Below are positions 1-7,952 of a DNA stretch of 37,797 nt, in pieces. The notes under the pieces are model-generated. The model saw nothing but the letters and a program-made list of their open reading frames with translations, ran no database searches and was not told the DNA's origin. Position numbers and translations under genes: made by a program. The stretch is from Umezawaea tangerina (GTDB lineage Bacteria > Actinomycetota > Actinomycetes > Mycobacteriales > Pseudonocardiaceae). The stretch's first letter is position 1, and every line of letters starts with the position of its first letter. The stretch covers positions 1-37,797 of the forward strand of contig NZ_PVTF01000021.1 of the NCBI RefSeq assembly GCF_003002815.1, in the 5' to 3' direction.

Positions 1-96
1 GTGTGCGGATCGGATGCGTCAGACACATCCACTTCGCCCAGAGGTCCTCGCTTGTTCAACTCGACACGCCGTTCACAACCTCACTAGTCACAACAC

Positions 97-624
97 CTAG
101 CCGTCCAGCTCCCCGCGCATGCACCGCCGCGCGTCGTGGATCCGCGACTTCACCGTGCTCACCGGCACCCCGAGCACGTCCGCGATCTCCCCGTAGCCCA
201 GCTTGCACACGTCCCGGTACACCAGCGCCTCCGCCAACCGCGGCTGCCGCACGTGCAAGCGCTCCAACGCGCTCAGCAGGTCCAGCCGCGACCCCGCCAC
301 CACGCTCGTCCGCCGCGGGTCCACCAGGTCGCCCGGCACCGCGCCCGCGACCCCGCCCCGGTGCACCACCCGGAACCGCTGCCGGGCCACGTTCACCACG
401 ACGACGTACATCCACCCCCGGAACGACTCGCCGGACGGCCGCGCGGACAACGTCTCCGAGATCCGCAGCAACGCCTCCTGCGCGGCGTCCTCCACGTCCT
501 CGGGCACCTCCAGGAACCGGGCGCACGTCCGCAGCACCACCGGTCGGACGCGGTCCAGCAGGGCGTTCATCGCCGCCGCGTCCCCACCCGCGGCGGCCGC
601 CACCAGCGCGTCGAGCCCGGTCAC
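97..624 (-). CDS. ECF-type RNA polymerase sigma factor
   Basis: This 175-residue protein has the two-domain layout of extracytoplasmic-function sigma factors. An acidic sigma-2 segment (VPEDVEDAAQEALLRI, about residues 40-55) is followed by the SFRGWMYVVVVNVARQRFR core-binding/-10 region. A C-terminal sigma-4 helix-turn-helix (YGEIADVLGVPVSTVKSRI, about 143-161) would read the -35 element. The start is a GTG at 624 preceded by a GGGAGG-like ribosome site, which sits just past the stop of the upstream DUF4232 gene. The 15-nt gap implies one operon. No classical zinc-binding anti-sigma gene lies next to it; the only partner is the membrane-anchored DUF4232 protein. The targets are unknown. The family call is secure, but the stimulus is not visible. 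Confidence 0.93.
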   Translation of the reverse strand: MTGLDALVAAAAGGDAAAMNALLDRVRPVVLRTCARFLEVPEDVEDAAQEALLRISETLSARPSGESFRGWMYVVVVNVARQRFRVVHRGGVAGAVPGDLVDPRRTSVVAGSRLDLLSALERLHVRQPRLAEALVYRDVCKLGYGEIADVLGVPVSTVKSRIHDARRCMRGELDG

Positions 625-639
625 GCCACCGCCTCCCGG

Positions 640-1365
640 TCAGTACACATCGGACCCCGCGAACTCGGTCACCTCGAGCCGACCGTGGTCGCACACATTG
701 ACCCGCAGCGGCAGGTCCACCGCCCCCGCGTCACCCGGCGGCACCACCCTCAGCGCCCCGGTCGGCGGCTGGCACGGCCCCTGCGTCGGCTCGTCACCGG
801 TCGGCACGACCGTGTACGACACCCGCGCGTACGCCTGGCCGCCGGGTGCGAGCACGATCGTGTCCACAGCGGACCAGACCGTGTTGTGCTGGACGCTGCG
901 CATCGACTGGCCAGCGGCGTCCAGCAGCGAGTAGGTGCCGAACCCCAGCACCGAGCACGGCACACCGCCCGCGTTCGTCAGCACCACCAGGAAACCCCGG
1001 TGTCCCGCCGCGTCGAACCGGCTCGCGGGCGCGTCGATCCGCCCGCTCAGCCCCTGCGCCCGGCACGGCTGGACCACGGCGGTCGGCGGCGGGGCGGCAC
1101 TCGTGACCGAGGGCACGGGCACGTCCGGCACCGTGCCGACCGGGGAGGAGGGCGTGGGCGGCACCGAGGACGTGGACGACGGGACGGGTGAGGACGAGTC
1201 GACCGCGACCGGGCTGGTCGTGAGGGCGGGCAGCGGTGACGGGTCGCCCGCCAGCACGGTCGAGGTGCGCGCGGCCGGTGCCGACACCACGGCGACCACT
1301 GCGAGAAGCGCGACCGGCACGATCCCGGACAGGACCAGCGCCGTCCGCCGTGGAATTCCCGACAT
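640..1365 (-). CDS. Membrane-anchored DUF4232 domain protein
   Basis: This 241-residue protein has a short basic N-terminus (MSGIPRR), one hydrophobic segment (about residues 9-31) and no lipobox cysteine. A long Pro/Ser/Thr-rich linker follows (about 40-95). The C-terminal DUF4232-type beta domain carries four cysteines, in CRAQG, VPCSVL, GPCQPP and VNVCDHG contexts, consistent with two disulfides outside the cell. The start at 1365 was chosen because an AGGAGGG site precedes it and the hydrophobic segment follows at once; longer in-frame extensions run into the divergent kinase promoter. It lies directly upstream of the ECF sigma gene in the same operon. The DUF4232 function is unknown. A surface sensor role is inference, and it lacks the cytosolic domain expected of an ordinary anti-sigma factor. 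Confidence 0.85.
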   Translation of the reverse strand: MSGIPRRTALVLSGIVPVALLAVVAVVSAPAARTSTVLAGDPSPLPALTTSPVAVDSSSPVPSSTSSVPPTPSSPVGTVPDVPVPSVTSAAPPPTAVVQPCRAQGLSGRIDAPASRFDAAGHRGFLVVLTNAGGVPCSVLGFGTYSLLDAAGQSMRSVQHNTVWSAVDTIVLAPGGQAYARVSYTVVPTGDEPTQGPCQPPTGALRVVPPGDAGAVDLPLRVNVCDHGRLEVTEFAGSDVY

Positions 1366-1477
1366 CGCGTCCCGCCCTCCTGTTCCCCGGTGTTCCCGAT
1401 CGACCCTAGTGGCATTTCGGCATTCGGGTGAAACGGCGAATTCGGTAGCCGTCGTCCGGTGCTGCGATGCTGAGCGC

Positions 1478-2803
1478 ATGAGGACCGCGCCGCCGATCGT
1501 GAACGACCGCTTCCACCTGGAGGCGCTCCTCGGCGTCGGCGGGTTCGCCTCGGTCTGGTCGGCGCACGACACCGTCCTGGACGAGACGGTCGCGGTCAAG
1601 GTGCTCGCCGACAACTGGACCGCCGTGCCGGACGTCCGGGAGCGGTTCCTCGACGAGGTGCGGGTGCTGCGCCGGGTGTCGTCGCCGCACGTCGTGCGCG
1701 TCTACGACCTCGCGCTGGCCGCCGACGGCAGGCCGTACTTCGCGATGGAGCTGGCCGACCGGGGCACGCTGGAGGAGCGCACCGCGGCCGCGCCGATGGA
1801 CCTGCCCGCCGCGCTGGACGTGCTGGACCAGGTCTGCGCCGGGGTGTCCGCGCTGCACCGCGCGGGCGTCGTGCACCGCGACCTCAAGCCGTCGAACATC
1901 CTGCTCCGCCGGGACCCCGACACCGGGCGGGACGTGGCCGTCGTGGCCGACCTCGGGCTGTCGAAGTCGCTGGCCGACGGCTCCGGCTTCACGATGGCCG
2001 CGGGCTCGTCCGGCTACACCGCCCCCGAGCAGCGCGGACCCGGCGCGGTGGTGGAACGGCGGACCGACGTCTACGCGCTCGGCGCGCTCACCTACCGGGT
2101 GCTGACCGGCGCGAACCCGCCCGAGGACGGACCGCGCGACCGGATTCTGCGCACCCTGCCGCGAGGGATCGCCGCCGTCGTCGGCCGCGCGATGGCCCCG
2201 CTGCCCGCTGACCGGTGGGCCTCGGCGGACGCGTACGCCGCCGCGCTCCGGCACGCCGCGGGCGACCGCCGCGGCCTCCGGTGGTTCCGCGCCGCCGCTG
2301 TGCTGGTCGTGCCCGTCGCGCTCGTGCTGGGCCTGGCCTGCGCCGACGGGCCGCCGGGCAGCGCCGAGACGACCGTGGCCGCCCCGGACGGCGGCCTGCG
2401 GGTGACCGTGCCCGTGACGTGGGCGCGCCAGGTCAGGCTGGGCGGCTGGACCCCCGGCGCGGACGACCGGCAGCCCGCGATCGAGGCGGCGCCCGATCTC
2501 GGCCGCTTCCACGACCTCGCGGCGGACGCGCCGGGGGTGTTCGTCGGCCGGATCCGCGCGCGGGACGCGGCGGCGTGGGCGGGGGAGCGGACGCACGAGG
2601 GGTGCGGGGCCGCCGAGGAGTCGCGGTTCGACTCCCCGCGCTGGTCGGGAGTGGTGCGCCGGTGGGAGCGGTGCCCCGGCCGCAGCGTCGACGAGGCCGT
2701 GCTGACCGGTACCGGGGCCGACCCGGTGGTGCTCGTCGTGCAGGTCCGCGGTGGCGGTGGCGCGGCCGTGCGATGGCTGCTCGACGGCGTCCGAGCGGGC
2801 TGA
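1478..2803 (+). CDS. Transmembrane Ser/Thr protein kinase (Hanks type)
   Basis: This 441-residue kinase has a glycine loop LGVGGFASV (18-26), catalytic lysine K41 in VAVKVL, the catalytic loop HRDLKPSN (133-140), a metal-binding DLG (158-160, where most kinases have DFG) and a TAPEQRG activation-segment motif. The kinase domain ends near 265. A single membrane helix (about 277-295) leads to an extracellular region of about 145 residues with two or more cysteines, and there are no PASTA repeats. The ATG at 1478 begins immediately before the kinase fold. The gene is divergent from the DUF4232/sigma operon and upstream of two more DUF4232 genes, so phosphorylation-linked envelope signalling is a reasonable inference. 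The extracellular domain was not assigned to a family. Confidence 0.93.
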   Translation: MRTAPPIVNDRFHLEALLGVGGFASVWSAHDTVLDETVAVKVLADNWTAVPDVRERFLDEVRVLRRVSSPHVVRVYDLALAADGRPYFAMELADRGTLEERTAAAPMDLPAALDVLDQVCAGVSALHRAGVVHRDLKPSNILLRRDPDTGRDVAVVADLGLSKSLADGSGFTMAAGSSGYTAPEQRGPGAVVERRTDVYALGALTYRVLTGANPPEDGPRDRILRTLPRGIAAVVGRAMAPLPADRWASADAYAAALRHAAGDRRGLRWFRAAAVLVVPVALVLGLACADGPPGSAETTVAAPDGGLRVTVPVTWARQVRLGGWTPGADDRQPAIEAAPDLGRFHDLAADAPGVFVGRIRARDAAAWAGERTHEGCGAAEESRFDSPRWSGVVRRWERCPGRSVDEAVLTGTGADPVVLVVQVRGGGGAAVRWLLDGVRAG

Positions 2804-2938
2804 ACGCCATTTCCGACCGCTTTCGGCGGCGGAAGTTGGTGGGGTGTGACAAGCCTCAAGAAAGGTGTGTGGCGAATAGTCGTCGGGCATATCCCTGGTG
2901 AAAGCGCTCGTCCACGTACAAAGCGTCAGGAGAATGCC

Positions 2939-3436
2939 ATGAGCAATCGCGTCAGCGCCGGAGTCGTCCTCGCGGTCGCGTCCACGGCCGTCTTCACGGG
3001 AGTCGCCAGCGCCATGCCCAGTGACATCGCGGCCTGCGGCGCTACCGACGTCGACGTGTCCGTCGCCAAGAGCCCTGAGCACGCGGCGGGCCACTCCGCC
3101 TTCGTCCTGCGCTACGCGGCCGCCTCGGACACGACGGACTGCACGCTCGCGGGTGTGCCGACCGACACCGTCTTCTTCGGACCCGACGGCGACACCGCGC
3201 CCGGCGTCTGGACCACGCCGCAGCCGGGCGCGACCGCTACAGCGGTGACCATCACGCCTGGTCACGCCGGGATCTCCTACCTGGTCGAACGCACCGACGA
3301 GCAGGCCGACCCGGTCTCCGCGCTCGCGTTCCGACTGCCTTCGACGGGCGCGGACACCTCCGTGCGGGTCCAGTGGCCCGCCGAGCCCGTCACCGGTGCC
3401 GAGCTCCAGCTGAGCCCGGTCACCGCCGAGAACTGA
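2939..3436 (+). CDS. Secreted DUF4232 domain protein
   Basis: This 165-residue protein has a cleavable-looking signal peptide (basic MSNR, hydrophobic core, GVASA near residue 22) and then a single DUF4232-like domain. Its conserved features include CGATDVDVSV, a central DCTLAGVP and a conserved LVERTD-type strand. The start at 2939 has an AGGAG site 6-8 nt upstream; a longer in-frame extension to 2846 adds a basic stretch with no signal character and was rejected. It is 135 bp downstream of the kinase gene and 31 bp upstream of the next DUF4232 gene. It most likely forms an operon with that gene. The molecular role is unknown. Confidence 0.85.
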   Translation: MSNRVSAGVVLAVASTAVFTGVASAMPSDIAACGATDVDVSVAKSPEHAAGHSAFVLRYAAASDTTDCTLAGVPTDTVFFGPDGDTAPGVWTTPQPGATATAVTITPGHAGISYLVERTDEQADPVSALAFRLPSTGADTSVRVQWPAEPVTGAELQLSPVTAEN

Positions 3437-3467
3437 CGCCCGTCAGCACCATCCAGGAGGTTCAACC

Positions 3468-4088
3468 GTGAACACCACCGGCAAGACGTCACTCGCGGTC
3501 GCGGCCGCCTCGGTCGCCCTGCTCAGCGCGTGCGCGGGGCAGAGCGGCACCGCGGCCCCCAGCGCCCCGGCGTCCGCCGCGGTCCGCTCGCTGTCCCCGT
3601 CCGCCTCGTCCTCGGCCCCCAGTGTCGCCCCGTCCACGCCCGCCGCGCCGCAGGCCGCGTCCGGCCCGGTCGGGTGCAAGTCGGCGGACCTCGGTGTCGC
3701 CCTGAACCCCGACCAGGGCGGGGGAGGCATGAACAAGACCCGGTTCACGCTGGCGTTCACGAACAAGGGCACGGTCGAGTGCACGCTCCAGGGCTCGCCC
3801 GGCGTCTCGTTCGTGACCGGTGACAACGGTGCCCAGGTCGGCGCCCCGGCGACCAGGGAGGCCGACGGCGGGCCCGTCGTGCCGCTGGCGCCCGGCGCGA
3901 CGGCCACCAGCACCCTGTCGATCACCAACGCCGGTGTGTTCGACCCGGCCGAGTGCAAGCCCGCGGACGTGCGGGGCCTGCGCGTCTACCCGCCGGGCGA
4001 GACCGCGGCCGTGTTCGTGCCGCACGACCAGCAGACGTGTTCCGGCGCGGACAAGTCCACGATGGTGGTTGGCCAGGTCACGGGCTGA
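3468..4088 (+). CDS. DUF4232 lipoprotein
   Basis: This 206-residue predicted lipoprotein starts at a GTG behind a near-perfect AGGAGG site. The lipobox LSAC places the acylated cysteine at residue 22. It is followed by an Ala/Pro/Ser-rich tether (about 23-65) and a DUF4232 domain whose cysteines occur in GCKSADL, ECTLQG, ECKPAD and QTCSG. It would be anchored to the outer face of the membrane. It is the second gene after the kinase in the apparent DUF4232 pair and ends at a strong bidirectional hairpin. It is similar in design to the proteins at 640-1365 and 2939-3436, which suggests local duplication followed by different anchoring (membrane helix, free secretion, lipid). Confidence 0.87.
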   Translation: MNTTGKTSLAVAAASVALLSACAGQSGTAAPSAPASAAVRSLSPSASSSAPSVAPSTPAAPQAASGPVGCKSADLGVALNPDQGGGGMNKTRFTLAFTNKGTVECTLQGSPGVSFVTGDNGAQVGAPATREADGGPVVPLAPGATATSTLSITNAGVFDPAECKPADVRGLRVYPPGETAAVFVPHDQQTCSGADKSTMVVGQVTG

Positions 4089-4094
4089 GCCCCG

Positions 4095-4128
4095 GTGGGC
4101 GCTGTCCGGGTTGTCGGACGGCGCTCAC
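4095..4128. terminator. Bidirectional terminator hairpin
   Basis: A 14-bp stem (4095-4108 with 4115-4128, two G-U wobbles) closes a 6-nt loop. It lies between the convergent DUF4232 lipoprotein gene (ends 4088) and the regulator gene ending at 4125. Its right arm overlaps that regulator's stop codon. There is no U-tract, as is usual in high-GC actinobacteria. Confidence 0.7.
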
Positions 4129-4976
4129 CGCTCCGCGTGGCGCTCCCGGTGGGAGGCGGGTGCCAGGATCGAGGAGCCGAGCAGCGCCAGCTTCTCCTCG
4201 GCGTCCGAGCCGGCGTCGGGGTGGTAGACGACGAGCATGATGCCCTCGGTGCCGCTGACCAGCAGCTTCTCCCGGTTCAGCCGCAACTCGCCCACCTGCG
4301 GGTGCTGGAAGGGCACCACGGCGCCCGCCCGGTGGCGCACGTCGTGGCGGGCCCACAGCCGTCGGAAGAGCGGGCTGACCAGGGACAGCTCGCCGACCAG
4401 CTCGATGAAGCGCGGGTTGTCGGTGTCGGTGCCGACCGCTTCGCGGAAGCCCGCGACCAGCGCGGCGGCGGCCCGCTCCGTCTGCGGGAACATGGCCTGC
4501 TCGGCCGGGTCGAGGAACACGTCCCGCAGCCGGTTGCCGCCGACCACCAGCCGTGGTGAGAGAGCGGTGGCCAACGGGTTGGCGGCCAGGACGTCGAGGT
4601 AGCGCCCCTCGACGAACGCGGGCAGCGGGAGCATCGCGACGAGCTTGGCCGTGCCCGGCGGGACGACCTCCTTCTGCGGCCGCCGCACGCGCCGGGGCTT
4701 GTCGGCGGCAAGGCTCAGCAGGTACGCCTTGCTGTCCTCGTCCAGGCGCAGCACGCGGGCCAGCGACTCGAGGACCTGCACCGACGGCTTGCGGTCGCGA
4801 CCGCGTTCCAGCCGCAGGTAGTAGTCGGCGCTGATGCCCGCCAGCATCGCCACCTCCTCGCGGCGCAGCCCCTTCACCCGCCGCACGCCCAGCGCGGGGA
4901 TGCCCGCCTCCTCGGGCGTGACGAGCTCGCGGCGGGCGCGCAGGAACGCGCCCAGCAGGTTCGGCTCCTCGGTCAT
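4125..4976 (-). CDS. XRE-family regulator with MmyB-like ligand domain
   Basis: This 283-residue regulator has an N-terminal Cro/CI-type helix-turn-helix (about 10-85) containing the typical VKGLRREEVAMLAGIS and YYLRLERGRD motifs of MmyB-like proteins. A C-terminal MmyB-type domain (about 105-270) follows; in related proteins it binds a small hydrophobic ligand, probably a fatty acid. The ATG at 4976 has no Shine-Dalgarno, so a leaderless transcript is likely. It is divergent from the epimerase/reductase gene at 5122, the common arrangement in which MmyB-like regulators control a neighbouring oxidoreductase. A GGGGTACTGG element in the intergenic region also appears upstream of the second MmyB-like gene of this window (18496-19386). 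Confidence 0.9.
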   Translation of the reverse strand: MTEEPNLLGAFLRARRELVTPEEAGIPALGVRRVKGLRREEVAMLAGISADYYLRLERGRDRKPSVQVLESLARVLRLDEDSKAYLLSLAADKPRRVRRPQKEVVPPGTAKLVAMLPLPAFVEGRYLDVLAANPLATALSPRLVVGGNRLRDVFLDPAEQAMFPQTERAAAALVAGFREAVGTDTDNPRFIELVGELSLVSPLFRRLWARHDVRHRAGAVVPFQHPQVGELRLNREKLLVSGTEGIMLVVYHPDAGSDAEEKLALLGSSILAPASHRERHAER

Positions 4977-5121
4977 GCCGTCAACGGTAGGCGCGGGGAC
5001 GCGCCCGTGCCTGGCCCTGCCACACCCCTGGCTCGCCGGGGTACTGGTTCGGTCCGCCGGTCCGCCGGATCGTGGTCGTCAGCACTCCAGCCCATCCCAC
5101 CGAACAACCGGGGCGACCACC

Positions 5122-6162
5122 ATGACCACCACCCAGCAGCGCGTCCTCGTGACCGGAGGGTCCGGTTTCATCGCCGGGCACTGCGTCCTGCAGCTCCTCG
5201 ACCAGGGCTACCTCGTGCGCACGACCGTGCGGTCGTTGACGAGGGAGGATGCCGTACGCGCCGTGCTCACCGACGCGGGAATGGTCCACGGCGACGCGCT
5301 GAGCTTCGTCGCCGCGGACCTGACGAGCGACGACGGGTGGGCCGATGCCGTGAGCGGCTGCGACTTCGTGCTGCACGTGGCCTCCCCGGTCCACATCGGA
5401 CACGTGCAGGACGAGGACGACGTCATCGTCCCGGCCCGCGACGGCGCCCTGCGCGTGCTGCGTGCGGCCCGTGACGCGGGGGTGAAGAGGGTCGTGCTCA
5501 CGTCGGCGTTCCACGCCGTCGGCTTCGGCCACCCGCACACCGACCACACGTTCACCGAGGACGACTGGTCCGTCCTCGACGGACCGGGCGTTGACGCCTA
5601 CGGCCGGAGCAAGATCCTCGCCGAGCGCGCCGCGTGGGACTTCGTGGCCGCCGAGGGCGGGTCGCTGGAGCTCGTCACGATGCTGCCCGTGGCGGTGATG
5701 GGTCCGGTGATGGGCAAGGAGATCTCCGGCGCGAACCACCTCATCCAGCGCAGTCTCGACGGGGCGATGCCGGGTTATCCGAACGTGTGGATCCCGATCG
5801 TGGACGTGCGGGACGTGGCGAGCGCGCACATCCTCGCCATGACCGCCAGCGGTGCCGCGGGTCAGCGGTTCCTCGTCTCCAGCGGACCCGTGGTCGCGCT
5901 CAAGGAGATCGGGGCCATCCTCAAGGAGCACTTCGGCGACGCCGCGAAGCGGGTGCCGAGCCGGTCGATCCCCAACGTGGTGGTGCGGCTCGCCTCCTTG
6001 TTCGGCAAGGAGTTCCGCTCGATCGTGCCCGACCTGGACCACGTGAAGAAGGTCTCGAACGAGAAGGCGCGCCGCGTGCTGCGGTGGGAGCCGCGCGAGT
6101 CCGAGGACGCCATCGTCGCCAGTGCCGAGAGCCTGATCCGCAAGTCGCTCGTCAAGGCCTGA
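5122..6162 (+). CDS. NAD(P)-dependent epimerase / dihydroflavonol-reductase-like extended SDR
   Basis: This 346-residue extended short-chain dehydrogenase has an N-terminal Rossmann motif, TGGSGFIAGH (11-20), and the catalytic Tyr-x-x-x-Lys as YGRSK (Y160, K164), with LTSAF at about 126-130 in the catalytic Ser/Thr position. The overall fit is best to the dihydroflavonol-4-reductase/cinnamoyl-CoA-reductase/aldehyde-reductase group, which reduces ketones or aldehydes with NADPH. The substrate cannot be told. The start at 5122 follows the divergent promoter region shared with the MmyB-like regulator, which probably controls it. Confidence 0.9.
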   Translation: MTTTQQRVLVTGGSGFIAGHCVLQLLDQGYLVRTTVRSLTREDAVRAVLTDAGMVHGDALSFVAADLTSDDGWADAVSGCDFVLHVASPVHIGHVQDEDDVIVPARDGALRVLRAARDAGVKRVVLTSAFHAVGFGHPHTDHTFTEDDWSVLDGPGVDAYGRSKILAERAAWDFVAAEGGSLELVTMLPVAVMGPVMGKEISGANHLIQRSLDGAMPGYPNVWIPIVDVRDVASAHILAMTASGAAGQRFLVSSGPVVALKEIGAILKEHFGDAAKRVPSRSIPNVVVRLASLFGKEFRSIVPDLDHVKKVSNEKARRVLRWEPRESEDAIVASAESLIRKSLVKA

Positions 6163-6356
6163 ACGGCCGGGCGCCGAGACCCGCACGCTCACGACGACCG
6201 TTGGCGGACCCGAACCGGCCGCGCGGCGGTGCTGGGCGCTGTTCCGGCGGCGTGAAGGTAGGTCTGGGATTCCTAGGGAGGCGAAGACGACCGAACTCCG
6301 CCGAAGTGCCCGTAGACCTGGTCCCACAGCCGAAGACACGGACCAGGAGCCCCGCC

Positions 6357-7277
6357 ATGACCGAGTGGAACGCCAGCCGGATCCCCGACCAGGGCGGCCG
6401 GGTCGCCGTCGTGACGGGTGCGAACTCGGGGCTGGGCCTGGTGACCGCCACCGAGCTGGCCCGGCACGGGGCACGGGTCGTGCTCGCCGTGCGCGACACC
6501 GCGGCGGGGGAGCGGGCCGCGGCGTCGATCCGCGGCTCCGTCCCCGGTGCCGATCTCGACGTGCGGGAGCTGGACCTCGCCTCGCTCTCGTCGGTCCGGA
6601 CGTTCGCCAAGGAGCTGACCACCGACTTCCCGGTGGTCGACCTGCTGGTCAACAACGCCGGGGTGGTCCACCTGGGACCCGCCCGCACGACCTCCGACGG
6701 GTTCGAGCTCCACCTCGGCACCAACATGCTCGGCCACTTCGCCCTCACCGGGCTGGTGCTCGACGCGCTGGAGCGCGCGGAGGCGGCCAGGGTGGTCGCG
6801 CTCAGCTCGATCACCCACAAGAACGCCCACCTCGACTTCGACGACCTGATGTCCAGGCACGACTACGACGCCGGCCGAGCCTACGGCCGCTCCAAGCTCG
6901 CCACCACCGCCTTCGGCCTCGAGCTGGACCGCCGCCTGCGCGCCGCGGGCTCACCCGTCGTCGGCGTCCTCGCGCACCCAGGCCTGTCCAACACGAACCT
7001 CACCCCGCGGGCGTGGCAGGACAACGGCGCGGTCGGCAGGGCACTGGGGCGGGCCTTCCTCCTGCTGACCCAGCCGGTCGAGCGCGGGGCGCTGCCGCAG
7101 TTGCACGCCGCGACCGCGCCGGGTGTCCGGGGCGGTCAGTTCTTCGGGCCCGCGAACCTGCGGGAGACGCGCGGCCCGGTCACCGAGGTCCGGCCCAGCG
7201 CCGAGGCGGCCGACCCCGCGGTCGGGCGACGGCTGTGGAGCGCCGCCGAGCGCCTGACCGACGTCGCCTACCTCTGA
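6357..7277 (+). CDS. Short-chain dehydrogenase/reductase (retinol-dehydrogenase-like)
   Basis: This 306-residue classical SDR has TGANSGLG (20-27) for cofactor binding, NNAG (99-102), serine at 150-151 and YGRSK (Y176, K180). The R46 region after the second beta strand suggests NADP preference. The length and the LSNTNLTP segment fit the oxidoreductase group related to retinol dehydrogenases and WW-domain oxidoreductases. The ATG at 6357 has an AGGAG site at proper spacing. A 194-bp gap separates it from the upstream epimerase, so it may have its own promoter. It ends 10 bp from the convergent TetR gene at 7288. Confidence 0.9.
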   Translation: MTEWNASRIPDQGGRVAVVTGANSGLGLVTATELARHGARVVLAVRDTAAGERAAASIRGSVPGADLDVRELDLASLSSVRTFAKELTTDFPVVDLLVNNAGVVHLGPARTTSDGFELHLGTNMLGHFALTGLVLDALERAEAARVVALSSITHKNAHLDFDDLMSRHDYDAGRAYGRSKLATTAFGLELDRRLRAAGSPVVGVLAHPGLSNTNLTPRAWQDNGAVGRALGRAFLLLTQPVERGALPQLHAATAPGVRGGQFFGPANLRETRGPVTEVRPSAEAADPAVGRRLWSAAERLTDVAYL

Positions 7278-7287
7278 CGCCGGGCGG

Positions 7288-7851
7288 TCACGGACCGAAG
7301 GCGCGGCGGACGGCGGCGGCGAGGCTCGCGCGGCGGCGGTCGTGGTCGGCCTCGGCGTCCGCGGTGGTGGCGGTGTAGGTGAGGCTGCTGGGGGACCAGG
7401 TCATGGCCAGCGAGATGACCATGGAGTGCACGTCGGCCGGGGGCAGCGACGGGTCGACGTGGCCCGCCCGCTGCGCGCGGGCGATCGCGTCGGTCTTGGG
7501 CGTCTCGTCGGCCTCGGTGAACAGGTGGCCCTCGGGCGTGCGCTCCAGCCGTGCCCAGGTGGCCAGCCGCACGAGTCGCGGGCGGTCGAGGTAGGCGTCG
7601 TAGAGGCGGACTGCGTAGCCGGGCAGGTCCTCGGCGGTCAGGGGAGCGGCGTCGAGGATCCCGCTGACCTGGTCGTGCAGGACCGCGTCGAACAGGGCCT
7701 CCTTGCTGCCGTAGTAGGCGTAGAGCTGGGCCTTGCTCACCTTCGCCTCGGCCGAGATCCGGTCGACGCGCCCGCCCGCGATGCCGTGCTCGGCGAACTC
7801 GACGGCGCCCGCGTCCAGGAGCCGTCGCCTGCTGGCCTGTGCCTTGTCCAC
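7288..7851 (-). CDS. TetR-family repressor of the aldehyde dehydrogenase gene
   Basis: This 187-residue TetR-type regulator has an N-terminal helix-turn-helix (about 10-55, with VDRISAEAKVSKAQLYAYYGSKEALFDAVL) and a helical ligand domain. It starts at a GTG at 7851. The first of two matching palindromes begins 12 bp upstream, so the repressor probably controls itself as well as the divergent aldehyde dehydrogenase. The inducer is unknown; by position it could be an aldehyde or a precursor handled by the dehydrogenase. Confidence 0.92.
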   Translation of the reverse strand: MDKAQASRRRLLDAGAVEFAEHGIAGGRVDRISAEAKVSKAQLYAYYGSKEALFDAVLHDQVSGILDAAPLTAEDLPGYAVRLYDAYLDRPRLVRLATWARLERTPEGHLFTEADETPKTDAIARAQRAGHVDPSLPPADVHSMVISLAMTWSPSSLTYTATTADAEADHDRRRASLAAAVRRAFGP

Positions 7852-7862
7852 CGGTCCAGTCT

Positions 7863-7880
7863 AAACGAACTGGTTCGTTT
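7863..7880. promoter_or_regulatory. TetR operator O1
   Basis: Inverted repeat of 8-bp arms and 2-bp centre (AAACGAAC, TG, GTTCGTTT). It overlaps the -35 region of the divergent aldehyde dehydrogenase promoter and lies just upstream of the TetR start codon. It shares the core AACGAAC-N2-GTTCGTT with O2 at 7917-7934. Confidence 0.8.
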
Positions 7881-7907
7881 GCATACCTCGCCCGACCGGG
7901 TTACGGT
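7879..7907 (+). promoter_or_regulatory. Candidate promoter of the aldehyde dehydrogenase gene
   Basis: A TTGCAT element (7879-7884), a 17-bp spacer and TACGGT (7902-7907) form a sigma-70-like promoter lying between the two operators. Repressor on O1 would cover the -35 and on O2 the start region. Confidence 0.5.
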
Positions 7908-7916
7908 CGAAGAGGA

Positions 7917-7934
7917 GAACGAACCAGTTCGTTC
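7917..7934. promoter_or_regulatory. TetR operator O2
   Basis: A perfect 8-2-8 inverted repeat (GAACGAAC, CA, GTTCGTTC), centre to centre 54 bp from O1. It sits about 10-27 bp after the predicted -10 box and 18 bp before the aldehyde dehydrogenase start. Confidence 0.82.
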
Positions 7935-7952
7935 CGCTACCGAGGAGAGCAC

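Noticed and set aside
640-1365. Anti-sigma factor for the adjacent ECF sigma
   Set aside because: The cytosolic N-terminus is only about 8 residues with no zinc-binding HxxxCxxC motif. A non-canonical role cannot be excluded but is not supported.
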